Program-made: the position numbers and the translations under genes
The notes under the pieces: model-generated
Database searches by the model: none
What the model saw: the letters and a program-made list of their open reading frames with translations, nothing else
What the model was told of the DNA's origin: nothing
Source: Spiro-02 sp034114085
GTDB lineage: Bacteria > Spirochaetota > Spirochaetia > Sphaerochaetales > Sphaerochaetaceae
DNA length: 64,000 nucleotides
Direction of reading: 5' to 3'
Assembly: GCA_034114085.1 (NCBI GenBank)
Contig: JAXEWB010000056.1
Span: 62,001 to 126,000, forward strand
Shown: positions 8,417-16,557 of the stretch, in pieces
Layout of the letters: each line of letters opens with the position of its first letter
Numbering within the stretch: the stretch's first letter is position 1

Positions 8417-9635
8417 TTCCCACCGCCATGAGGATATAAAGGATGATGACAGCCACTTGCGCCGTGGCGTTCCCATATCGGCCGAGCAGCGTGGGGCCGA
8501 TGTCCTTTCTACTCTTGCGAAACGCAGGAACGACAAGCAACGCTATCAGTATTGCGATGAGTCCTCCGGCGAGCCGCATGAACTCCATAAAACCGCCAAG
8601 ACCAAGGAACGTCAACAATAACGATGGCACAGTGGCAATAATCCAGCACATTTTTGTTGATAATTTGGTTTGTTCGGCTACTATGTCGGAAAGCGCCAGT
8701 GAGATTGACCAATAGGTGGTAAGCATCGCCAGAATGGTGAATACTGAGCCGACGACCTCCGCCCAGACACCGATTCCCCGACTCCAGCCGACCATCGCTA
8801 CCGGGGTGATTTCTGAGGACGCAAGCAGTGCGCAGATGACGATCACCATGATCAGGATCAGGTTGTTGAGAATGCCGAACGTCACCGCTTTTGCAATTTT
8901 CTTCCTATCCCCGCCGAGGCCGGTTACCGCCTGCGGGACCGAGAAGAAAGCGGAGAAGGCGAACATCGCCATGCCGAAATAGGCGAGCCCTTGGTTGATC
9001 GTTCCTGGAGTCAAGGGCAGTCCGTTCCGCACCTTTGTAATGGAAGCCCCCGCAAGAACCAGTACCATAGCATAGATAACTGCTACAGCATATTTTTCGC
9101 TCAGTCCGACGGCTTTGAGCCCGAACAGGACTACTGCTGCCGCGGCGACATAGAAGATCAGCTTGGAGGCGAGCAGCGGAAGGCCGAGCATCGGGGTGAG
9201 TATCTCCGCCGCTCCGGATATATAGGCTGCGAGGTTGGTGAACAGCACCAGCGTCATGATTACGAAGAAGCCGATGGTCAGCGGCTTCTGGAATCGGCCT
9301 TGAAACAGGTATTTGCTGAATACTGAGATGATCTGCGGATTTTCGCCGCTTTTCATCGACAGTTCGGCGATCATCAGGTGTAGCAGTACCGACGCGGCGA
9401 AGGCCACGAGGAGGATGATCGTGCTCATGATGATTCCGTTCTTCTGCGCCAGGTAGGGCATCGCCATCACGCCACCTCCGATTCCATAACCGGTGATGAT
9501 GCAGGCGCTTTCCCAGACGGTAAGCGTCGCTTTTTTGCCAGTGACGCTAGTATTCGCGACTATTGTGGCTTTGCCTGGTTTTCCCGGATTTGAGTCCGCC
9601 ATACCCGTCGTATCCGTCGATTGATCATGTGCCAT
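8400..9635 (-). CDS. Amino-acid permease (APC/AAAP superfamily)
   Basis: A 411-residue integral membrane protein with about eleven helices and a hydrophilic N-terminus of some 30 residues. Helix 1 holds SACIITGYGIGGGVMAMPY, the broken-helix signature of APC-superfamily amino-acid transporters of the aromatic/AAAP type, and AYFGMAMFAFSAFFSVPQAV matches the conserved helix-6 segment. The start follows AAGGA at 6 bases. It is the first gene of a two-gene operon with the amidohydrolase. The substrate amino acid cannot be told from sequence. Confidence 0.85.
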   Translation of the reverse strand: MAHDQSTDTTGMADSNPGKPGKATIVANTSVTGKKATLTVWESACIITGYGIGGGVMAMPYLAQKNGIIMSTIILLVAFAASVLLHLMIAELSMKSGENPQIISVFSKYLFQGRFQKPLTIGFFVIMTLVLFTNLAAYISGAAEILTPMLGLPLLASKLIFYVAAAAVVLFGLKAVGLSEKYAVAVIYAMVLVLAGASITKVRNGLPLTPGTINQGLAYFGMAMFAFSAFFSVPQAVTGLGGDRKKIAKAVTFGILNNLILIMVIVICALLASSEITPVAMVGWSRGIGVWAEVVGSVFTILAMLTTYWSISLALSDIVAEQTKLSTKMCWIIATVPSLLLTFLGLGGFMEFMRLAGGLIAILIALLVVPAFRKSRKDIGPTLLGRYGNATAQVAVIILYILMAVGNVVTI

Positions 9636-9660
9636 GGTGTATCCTTCTGCGTATCATATT

Positions 9661-10155
9661 CTATAGGCGTGGAATTCTTTCTTGGATCAATGCACGATAT
9701 GTTTCCCGCATAGACTCTGAGAGAAAGGATTCCTGTATGCACGAGAGTATATCCTGTTCTTTCCGTTTGTAGAACTCCAGGACTCGCAATGCGCTTTCCC
9801 GGGGAAGCGTCAGGTTTGCACCAAAAAGAAGGAAGTCCTTCCTCGTCAACCCGCTTTTCTTTCCGCAGACAGTAAGGGCTGATTCTTCCATATCGTCCGG
9901 AATCACGATTTTGGTACTTACCAGGTCGTATGCTGGCGCAAGAGTCCAGTCAGTCGGTTTGTATAGGGAGAAATTCTTCAAATGCATATCCGTGTTTCCC
10001 ATAATGAACGAGAAAATGACGCGATTGAAGAATTTCTGAAGGTCAAGTCCTTTCGCCATTGCGAAACGCTTGATGATTTTGTCGCATTGTTCAATGGACG
10101 AACTGGACATCCTGCCAGTAATTTCCAAGATACCTCTGTCATAATGTCTGTGGCT
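9661..10155 (-). pseudogene. HipA-like kinase remnant (C-terminal part only)
   Basis: About 155-164 residues matching only the C-terminal part of HipA-type kinases. It has SFIMGNTDMHLKNFSLY (catalytic loop, Asp and His/Lys/Asn) and LAPAYDLVST (the metal-binding Asp loop), then a helical tail. The HipA N-terminal domain and ATP-binding lobe are missing, and homology begins right after the stop of the sugar isomerase gene at 10158, with no ATG or ribosome site (first usable start is TTG at 10128). No HipB partner is near. It is best read as a remnant cut off by the rearrangement that placed the sugar operon here. Confidence 0.75.
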
Positions 10156-10157
10156 GA

Positions 10158-10799
10158 TTATTTCAGATCCGGCCAGAACGTAGCTTCCAGCATGAGGCAG
10201 AGACAGTGATAGATTGGAAGATGCAGCTCTTGGATCTTGTATGTCTCGGTTTCTGGAACTTTGATTGAAATATCACTGAACCGATCCAAAGTTGCTGGCT
10301 TTTCTCCTGTCAGGGATATGACCTTCATGCCTTTCGCCTGAGCGACAATACTTGCGAAAACTACGTTCTGTGAATTGCCTGAGGTGGATATTCCTAGCAG
10401 GACATCCCCGTTTTGTCCATAACCAAGAACTTGTTGTGCGAACACAAGGGCTGGCGTTCTGTCGTTCGCATATGCCGTGGTCAATGCTGTATGTTGTGTC
10501 AGATTAATTGCTGGAATCGTTCCTTCGAGCCCTTCCGCCAAAATGCCCCCCCAATCTGTGTCGATGGAAAGCAACCGTTGTCGTAATGCTTGGGGTATGG
10601 GGCGTTTCGCGCAGAACGCTTTCATAAGTTCCCCGACAATATGGTCCGCGTCAGCACTGCTGCCGCCGTTTCCACAAACTAGGAGTTTGCCGTTCGACGC
10701 AATGCTCTGACGTAGGAGTGAATAAGCATCGGAAATAGATTCCTTAGTCTCTTTGAGACATGGATATCGTTCTATGAGCGAATCAAGATATTCGGTCAT
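10158..10799 (-). CDS. SIS-domain sugar-phosphate isomerase, GmhA-like
   Basis: A 213-residue single SIS domain resembling sedoheptulose-7-phosphate isomerase GmhA. The phosphate-binding loop is LLVCGNGGSSADADHIVGEL, with the Asp/His set used by GmhA, and GISTSGNSQNVVFA is the second SIS loop. The start at 10799 follows GGAGG; the frame is open further upstream into the ROK gene, which it overlaps by 17 bases. With the PfkB-HAD fusion and the ROK kinase upstream it resembles a heptose-type isomerase/kinase/phosphatase set, but in an importer operon it may act in sugar catabolism. Which sugar phosphate it isomerises is unknown. Confidence 0.85.
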   Translation of the reverse strand: MTEYLDSLIERYPCLKETKESISDAYSLLRQSIASNGKLLVCGNGGSSADADHIVGELMKAFCAKRPIPQALRQRLLSIDTDWGGILAEGLEGTIPAINLTQHTALTTAYANDRTPALVFAQQVLGYGQNGDVLLGISTSGNSQNVVFASIVAQAKGMKVISLTGEKPATLDRFSDISIKVPETETYKIQELHLPIYHCLCLMLEATFWPDLK

Positions 10800-11721
10800 G
10801 AATGCCTCCTTCTTCCTCTTCGCAGAATGATTTTGCAACACCGAGCGCCGCCATATATCCGATATCATTTCCTAACGAGGATGGAACGACATCGCAGACA
10901 GAACTGCATTGTGGGAGGGCTTCCTGAGCTATGATTTCTTGTATGATTGGGGTGAAAAGTGCTTTATCTCGTGTATAGATACTACCAATGATAATTTTTT
11001 CTGGATTCAGAATGTCAATGAGCATGGACAGTGCATAGCCGAGATATCTTGCCGATATGGAAATGACATGTCGAGAAGGTGCGTCATCTGAATTCGCCCG
11101 AAGACAGATATCCTTTGCCGATAGCTTTTCTCCATATTCTTGTTCATATAGCAGACTGATGCCCTCTCCGCTGCAAAACGATTCGATGCTTCCGCATTTT
11201 CCATAGCAGGACGGTCCTGAAGGCGCAATCCTGACATGACCGATTTCGCCAGCCATGCCGTTGGTTCCTTCATAAAGTTTCCCATTAAGTATCAAACCTG
11301 CACCAAAACCAGTTCCGAAAGTGAGGAATATCATGTTCTTCGTTCCCCTTCCGTTTCCCCAGTTCCATTCAGCCAAGGCGCAGGCGTTCGCATCGTTTTG
11401 TAGGAACGCAGGAACCCCTAATTCTTGTTCAAGCACACGGGTAATCGGAATATGATTCCAGCGGGGGAGATGGGGTGGGGATAAAATTTCTCCTCGTGTG
11501 GTATCGAGTGGGCCTCCGCAACTGATTCCAATGGATTCAATATGCTGTGTCTGACATTTCGCAATGAGGACTTGTCCCGCTGAGACAATCTGCTGGATAA
11601 TCACCGACGGAGTACCGATTGTCGGAAACTGTGTCTTTGCCAGAATCCGTCCTTGTCCATTGCCAAGGGCGACACCTGTTTTCGTGCCTCCGATGTCCAC
11701 TCCGAGAAACAAGTCATTCAT
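10783..11721 (-). CDS. ROK-family sugar kinase
   Basis: A 312-residue ROK protein. The ATP motif FLGVDIGGTKTGVALG opens the protein; LQNDANACALAEW carries the catalytic Asp; FGTGFGAGLILNGKLYEG and AGEIGHVRI are the ROK signature. The zinc-site cysteines are seen as CYGKCGSIESFCSG. There is no N-terminal DNA-binding domain, so it should be an enzyme and not a repressor. Its start overlaps the preceding stop by 8 bases and its end overlaps the isomerase gene. It likely phosphorylates a hexose or hexosamine-type sugar released from the imported compound. Confidence 0.9.
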   Translation of the reverse strand: MNDLFLGVDIGGTKTGVALGNGQGRILAKTQFPTIGTPSVIIQQIVSAGQVLIAKCQTQHIESIGISCGGPLDTTRGEILSPPHLPRWNHIPITRVLEQELGVPAFLQNDANACALAEWNWGNGRGTKNMIFLTFGTGFGAGLILNGKLYEGTNGMAGEIGHVRIAPSGPSCYGKCGSIESFCSGEGISLLYEQEYGEKLSAKDICLRANSDDAPSRHVISISARYLGYALSMLIDILNPEKIIIGSIYTRDKALFTPIIQEIIAQEALPQCSSVCDVVPSSLGNDIGYMAALGVAKSFCEEEEGGIHDRIS

Positions 11722-12826
11722 GTGCAGATATCTCCTTTAGCCTGCTGAAGAGGGCTTGGAAGAAAAGTTTGTTGTCGCAGCAGGTATAATCAACACTACC
11801 CCCCATCCGATTGAACGTCTTCATAAAACGCTGATAGTATGCGGGGTTATCCATGGGTGGTTCACCTTTGTTCCAATCCCAAGTGGATTGCTGCAAGTCT
11901 ATTACATGAATATGAAAATTCTGAAGCCTCTTTCCGTGCTGAATGGCGACATTACGGGCCATGGAGAGGCTTTTCTCAAAAATCATCGGGGACATGACCG
12001 CCGAGCCAACCGAAAGATACACTCCGTTTTCCAAATTCGAGACACTGTCCGCATAAGAAAGGAAGTCTCTTTCCGCCGTCCTGCCTATACTGGCGCCTTG
12101 ATTGGCATAGTGAGTATATATGATATCATGCCCAAACATAGGGTGGCAAGTGAATGGACGTTTTGCATTCGCCGCATAGGACTGGATACTGTATTCCTTA
12201 TAGGGATGTTCTATTTTGAGAAATCCCGATGGGACATGACAGGTATCAAGTTCCGCCAAAAGATCCAAAGCGGCTGCTCGTTTCCATATTGGTTGCCGCG
12301 GGTCGGCGGATACCTCCGATAGTTGCTCCGTCGAAGGAATTTCAAGACCGTTTTGGTGAATCATAGCTCCGACGGATTCTCCGTATCCTAGCCCAAGATA
12401 AGCACCGAGAACCAAGGCGAGATTGATGTACAGCCCAGTTTCTTCCCAAGTGCCGAATGAACCGGTTTGGACATTTTGTCTGACATCCTCGCTACTTCTG
12501 CCAAGGTAGGAGAATTCCCAGTCATGGATGATTCCTGCGCCGTTCGTGCAGATGTGCGTGAACCAATTTTGTTCCAGAAACGAACCAATCAATCGTCCAA
12601 GACCATTCTTGATTGCATGAGCCCCGAATGCGCAGATGACTGCGGCATCCTTTTGCCTTGCCTGTAGTATCTGCTCCGCGATTTGGTATAGGAATGTTCT
12701 CAACGATGCGTCGAGTTCCGTAATGTCCATAAGTTCCGGTGGGACGCTTGCGGTCTGTATATCGACCTTGCTCCAGCGTTCTGAAAGGGGATAATAACGC
12801 ATGTCAAGACGATTGAATTCTTTCAT
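11714..12826 (-). CDS. Conserved protein of unknown function (possibly deoxyhypusine-synthase-like)
   Basis: A 370-residue soluble protein I cannot assign firmly. The core reads AAVICAFGAHAIKNGLGRLI, then THICTNGAGIIHDWEFSYLG, then SSEDVRQNVQTGSFGTWEET, and LVLGAYLGLGYGES. The run of short glycine turns after beta strands suggests a Rossmann-like nucleotide fold, and the pattern faintly recalls the deoxyhypusine/homospermidine synthase family. The start at 12826 forms an ATGA overlap with the PfkB-HAD stop, so the two are translationally coupled; the frame would allow 12865. Coupling to a kinase/phosphatase fusion and a ROK kinase points to a role in the same sugar pathway, perhaps as an NAD-dependent enzyme; that is inference. 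Confidence 0.7.
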   Translation of the reverse strand: MKEFNRLDMRYYPLSERWSKVDIQTASVPPELMDITELDASLRTFLYQIAEQILQARQKDAAVICAFGAHAIKNGLGRLIGSFLEQNWFTHICTNGAGIIHDWEFSYLGRSSEDVRQNVQTGSFGTWEETGLYINLALVLGAYLGLGYGESVGAMIHQNGLEIPSTEQLSEVSADPRQPIWKRAAALDLLAELDTCHVPSGFLKIEHPYKEYSIQSYAANAKRPFTCHPMFGHDIIYTHYANQGASIGRTAERDFLSYADSVSNLENGVYLSVGSAVMSPMIFEKSLSMARNVAIQHGKRLQNFHIHVIDLQQSTWDWNKGEPPMDNPAYYQRFMKTFNRMGGSVDYTCCDNKLFFQALFSRLKEISAHE

Positions 12827-14703
12827 GTTTCCCATCCTAAATATTGAGCGAGTTTTCTTGCCCATGAATAATCGGGAATCAAGATATCAGCACCTGCGAG
12901 GACCAGTCGTTCCCGTTTGTTCAAGTTCAAACCGAAGCGTTGTTGTTCATCACTGACAATGCCGATTGTCAGGAAACCGTGTTTCTTGCCTTCGCGTATT
13001 TCAACCGGACCATCTCCGAAAACAACGACGTTGTCGGATGAGGCATGTATTTCCTTCACGATATTCGTCATAACCAGTTTTTTTGGGTCATTGCTCACAT
13101 CTCCCACCGAGCCGAATATCCCTCCGTTGAACAAATGAGAATAGCCAAAGGTCTCTGTTTCGAACCTGACATCCTTGTAGTCGCTTCCGCTTGCCAGAAA
13201 AATTTGCACATTGTGTTTCCTGAGTCGGGTTAGGAAGGGAAGAGCGCCTTTCATAGTAAGATCCGCGACGTCATAGATTCCCTCACCGAAACGAGCGTAC
13301 TTGACTTGTAGTAATTCTGCCAGTCTTCGGGAGTATTCCTCTTTATATGCGAGCGGAGTCTTAATGTTTCCAGCCGATACATAACCGAATTCTTTGATCA
13401 GCTCTACAAGCTGTGCCATTTGCATGATTGTCTGGATTCCCGTAGTCTTTTCAATCATCTGGTCTACGGTGTCATGCACTATCTTGAGTTTTACGGTATC
13501 GAGGTTCGCCAAGGCTTTTCCTGTGATCGCTTCGACCATGAGCGTGTGCATGACGGTTTCCCAACCTTGCCGCATCGTGGAAATCGTGCCGTCATGGTCG
13601 AAGATCGCAACTTTCGGATATTTCAACCTCCGGGCATGTTTGTTGATGATTTCGATTTCCGTTCCGGGCAGATATGTCGACAGACGTATGTCCGTAGCTA
13701 GTGTCGGGTTGTATCTATAGTCAGGACTTTTTGCCAGATCGAGTACTTCCCCTATGTGGGGATGTCCTGTAGCCAGCAATGTCCTCGTACTCAACGCAGC
13801 GCTACAATTCGCGAATTCCAACATTTCCTTCAAGGAAAATCCGCAGGCCTGCGTACAGGCGATGGCTGCGAGAAATGCATCGCCAGCGCCGACGGGATCA
13901 GTTTTTTGTATAGAATTGATGCCTAATGCCCTGACAGTCTTCCTGCCGTCGAAACCGATGGCTCCTTCTTGTCCCAAAGTGACTATAATGACTGGAGTAT
14001 GTTCGGCGTCAAGGCTTGTGGGAAGCAATTGTGCATGCAGTGTTTTCAGGCAATCCGATAGGATGGTCGTGCCGGTACATGAAATGGCCTCTGCATAGTT
14101 CATCTTATATGAACAATTCGGATATTGGAGCGGCTGTCTTGCGTCTATCCACACGGGAATCTTCACCGATTGCAGAAGTTGTGCGAGCTTCCGTTGAAAA
14201 TATTGTGTATGAATGGTCCGTGAAAGCTGCTGGTTGATAAGCAGTCCGTCATAGCTAGACAACTTTTCCGCGAGTTTTTCAAGTACAGCATCCAATGTCT
14301 TTTTCCGGTATGCGTTTGTATACCCTAAGTCAAATCTCGGAAGTTCATTGAAATTCTCATCATATACTTTATGATATACAAAAGTCGTGAAACCCGGTTC
14401 CCTGACCAGCCCATCTCGTCCGACTTGAAATGCGTCAAGTTTTTTGTTAAGCATATCCGCCCAGCAATCATCGCCGCAGATTCCATACAGGTCGCATTGT
14501 GCTCCGAGGCTCGCGATATCCACCGCGAGATTTCCCGCTCCCCCGGCGTCATATGCATGTTTGCTGACTTGCCGTACCGCCAGACCGGTTTCAACGGAGC
14601 ATTCGCTGCCTATCGATGAGTAATAGGCGAGATCGAGCGCTACATCTCCCAATACGGCGAATTTCTTATTTTGTAGAGTCAGCGTGTTGATTTCGTTTTC
14701 CAT
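12823..14703 (-). CDS. PfkB sugar kinase fused to HAD phosphatase
   Basis: A 626-residue fusion. Residues 1-330 form a PfkB/ribokinase-fold kinase close to the heptose-phosphate kinase domain of HldE (AGGAGNLAVDIASLGA near 53-68; TDPVGAGDAFLAA at 268-280 with catalytic Asp275). Residues 360-626 form a HAD hydrolase (VAIFDHDGTIS with Asp369 and Asp371; FLASGSD motif 2; VVFGDGPVEIREG motif 4) with a helical cap. No cytidylyltransferase domain is present. Kinase plus phosphatase in one chain recalls the HldE-1/GmhB pair of ADP-heptose synthesis, but the HAD part is not GmhB-like in sequence and the operon starts with an importer. The gene lies 16 bases after the permease and overlaps the next by 4. 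Confidence 0.88.
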   Translation of the reverse strand: MENEINTLTLQNKKFAVLGDVALDLAYYSSIGSECSVETGLAVRQVSKHAYDAGGAGNLAVDIASLGAQCDLYGICGDDCWADMLNKKLDAFQVGRDGLVREPGFTTFVYHKVYDENFNELPRFDLGYTNAYRKKTLDAVLEKLAEKLSSYDGLLINQQLSRTIHTQYFQRKLAQLLQSVKIPVWIDARQPLQYPNCSYKMNYAEAISCTGTTILSDCLKTLHAQLLPTSLDAEHTPVIIVTLGQEGAIGFDGRKTVRALGINSIQKTDPVGAGDAFLAAIACTQACGFSLKEMLEFANCSAALSTRTLLATGHPHIGEVLDLAKSPDYRYNPTLATDIRLSTYLPGTEIEIINKHARRLKYPKVAIFDHDGTISTMRQGWETVMHTLMVEAITGKALANLDTVKLKIVHDTVDQMIEKTTGIQTIMQMAQLVELIKEFGYVSAGNIKTPLAYKEEYSRRLAELLQVKYARFGEGIYDVADLTMKGALPFLTRLRKHNVQIFLASGSDYKDVRFETETFGYSHLFNGGIFGSVGDVSNDPKKLVMTNIVKEIHASSDNVVVFGDGPVEIREGKKHGFLTIGIVSDEQQRFGLNLNKRERLVLAGADILIPDYSWARKLAQYLGWET

Positions 14704-14719
14704 GGAAATCCCCGATGCA

Positions 14720-15562
14720 TCAAGATTTTATGGCGCCACCGGAAAGTCCGATGATGAAGTATTTCTGCGCGCAGGAAAAAAGAATGAAAATCGGTACTAT
14801 GGCGATGAACGACGCTGTCCCAAGCAACGACCAGTCGACTTCTCCCTGTTCACCGATGAACCGATAGAGTTCTACCGTGTAGGGTCTGACGCTGCTTGTG
14901 AGCGTCATCGCCACGATATATTCATTCCATGCTTTGAAAAACGCAAAGATTGCGGAAGCCGACAGACCTGGTATGGCTATCGGAATTGCGATTCTCAGAA
15001 ACGCCTGAGTCTTTGAAAGGCCGTCTATCATGGCTGCTTCTTCGATAGAGTCGGGAATCGTGTCGAAGTATCCTTTGAGCACCCATGTGTTCATCGGTGC
15101 GGAGAGTGTTGCATAAATGAGGATTAATCCGATGTGGGTGTTGTAGAGCCCGTAGATTGAAAATATCTGATATAGGGGAATGATCAACGCAAGAATCGGG
15201 ACCATCTGGAAAAACATGATACTGACCATAAGCGGTTTTTTTCCCGGAAATTTGAAGCGGGACAGCCCATATCCCGCCAGCGTCGCCACTGTACAGCTCA
15301 AGACCATTGCTCCCAGAGCAATGACCAGACTGTGGTAGTACGACAGGAAGTTGAAGTTGTTCGCATCGAACAACCTTCCGAAGTTCTTGACTGTTGGGTG
15401 TTTGGGAAACAGCGACGGGGGATAGCCGATCGCTTCCGCGGAGGTCTTGAAGGTGGAGCTCAGCAACCAATACAGAGGCAGCAGTGTGAGTATCGCCGAT
15501 ATGATGAGAACGACATAGACCAAGGTTTCTGACGCCCGACGTTTTTTGTACAGATTATTCAT
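14720..15562 (-). CDS. ABC sugar permease, MalG type
   Basis: A 280-residue inner-membrane permease with six helices. The EAA loop that docks the ATPase is EEAAMIDGLSKTQAFLRIAIP, as in carbohydrate uptake (CUT1) systems, and the N-terminus (VVLIISAILTLLPLYWLLSSTFKT) is typical of MalG-type subunits. It follows the MalF-type gene by 12 bases. It forms the membrane pore together with that protein. No ABC ATPase gene occurs in this operon, so a shared ATPase encoded elsewhere must be used. Confidence 0.93.
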   Translation of the reverse strand: MNNLYKKRRASETLVYVVLIISAILTLLPLYWLLSSTFKTSAEAIGYPPSLFPKHPTVKNFGRLFDANNFNFLSYYHSLVIALGAMVLSCTVATLAGYGLSRFKFPGKKPLMVSIMFFQMVPILALIIPLYQIFSIYGLYNTHIGLILIYATLSAPMNTWVLKGYFDTIPDSIEEAAMIDGLSKTQAFLRIAIPIAIPGLSASAIFAFFKAWNEYIVAMTLTSSVRPYTVELYRFIGEQGEVDWSLLGTASFIAIVPIFILFSCAQKYFIIGLSGGAIKS

Positions 15563-15574
15563 ATGCTGTCTCTC

Positions 15575-16468
15575 CTATCCTTCCAGCTTCTCTTTGTTCA
15601 GGCGCAAGTACAGGATTGTCAGGAAAAGATTGAAGAGCAGGATAATGACCGCCACTGCGGCTCCCTCTCCCAGTTTTCCGAAATCGAAAGCCCGTCGGTA
15701 CATATGCACCGCCATGACCTCGCTTTTGAACAGTGGCCCTCCTTTTGTCGTGGCGTATATCAAGTCGAAGGAGTTGATGGTATTCATGCTGGTCATGACA
15801 AGGTTCATGACGAGGAATTGCCTAAGCATCGGTATCGTGATGTACCTCAACCGTTGAAAGGATGTCGCACCATCGACAATCGCCGCTTCGTAAATCTCTT
15901 CCGGGATACTTTGTAAACCTGATGTCTGGATAATGAAGCTGAAGGGCATGCCATGCCATATGTTTGCGACAATCAGGCAGAGCATCACCAGATTCGGATC
16001 GTTGAGCCATGTGGGGGGATTCTGTACTCCCATGAGAGTAAGCAGATGATTCAGTATTCCTAATCGCGGTTCGTACATGAATCTCCATGAAATGGAAATA
16101 ATGATTCCGCTGACGACCCATGGAAGTATCGTAATGGACCGGAAGATTCCTTTCCCTTTGACGAACTTGTTGTTCAAGAGCAGTGCCAGCAGGAAACCAA
16201 GGCCGATCTGTCCGATGACGCTGCCGAATACGTAGACAAAGGTGTTTGGGACGATGGTCTTCATGAAGTTCGGGGATTCCCGCCTGAAAATGGTAAGATA
16301 GTTCTTAAAACCTGCGAAGCTCATTTTATTTAAGGTCGCCAGCTTTACATCCTGGAAACTCAGATACATTGTTCGGAGCAGGGGATAGAAAGAAAGCGCA
16401 AGCAACAACACTATGATTGGGAGAAGAAATAGATAACCCTGCAAGGCGGTTTTTGTTTTGATTTTCAC
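15575..16468 (-). CDS. ABC sugar permease, MalF type
   Basis: A 297-residue CUT1-type permease with six helices; the EAA loop reads EAAIVDGATSFQRLRYITIP. The open frame reaches a TTG at 16504, but a GTG at 16468 has GGGG 9 bases upstream and gives a normal short basic N-terminus before helix 1 (LFLLPIIVLLLALSFYPLL), so I prefer it. A stable hairpin separates this gene from the binding-protein gene. It partners the MalG-type protein just downstream. Confidence 0.9.
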   Translation of the reverse strand: MKIKTKTALQGYLFLLPIIVLLLALSFYPLLRTMYLSFQDVKLATLNKMSFAGFKNYLTIFRRESPNFMKTIVPNTFVYVFGSVIGQIGLGFLLALLLNNKFVKGKGIFRSITILPWVVSGIIISISWRFMYEPRLGILNHLLTLMGVQNPPTWLNDPNLVMLCLIVANIWHGMPFSFIIQTSGLQSIPEEIYEAAIVDGATSFQRLRYITIPMLRQFLVMNLVMTSMNTINSFDLIYATTKGGPLFKSEVMAVHMYRRAFDFGKLGEGAAVAVIILLFNLFLTILYLRLNKEKLEG

Positions 16469-16507
16469 TGATACGTACCCCGTTGTTTTACCGACGAAGG
16501 ACAAAAT

Positions 16508-16543
16508 GCCTCGCAGCCCTTGCGAGAAGGAAGGACTGCGGGC
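16508..16543 (-). terminator. Intercistronic hairpin after the sugar-binding-protein gene
   Basis: In the 89-base gap between the binding-protein gene and the MalF-type permease, arms at 16508-16521 and 16531-16543 pair over about 13 bp in the minus-strand RNA, with one bulge and one G-U pair, followed by a short TTTT. This looks like a partial terminator or processing hairpin giving more binding protein than permease. Confidence 0.55.
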
Positions 16544-16557
16544 AATGTTTTTGGATC

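Noticed and set aside
8417..8536. Longer N-terminus of the amidohydrolase
   Set aside because: This part reads through the permease coding region in another frame and is not family-like; ATG 8416 fits the family start.
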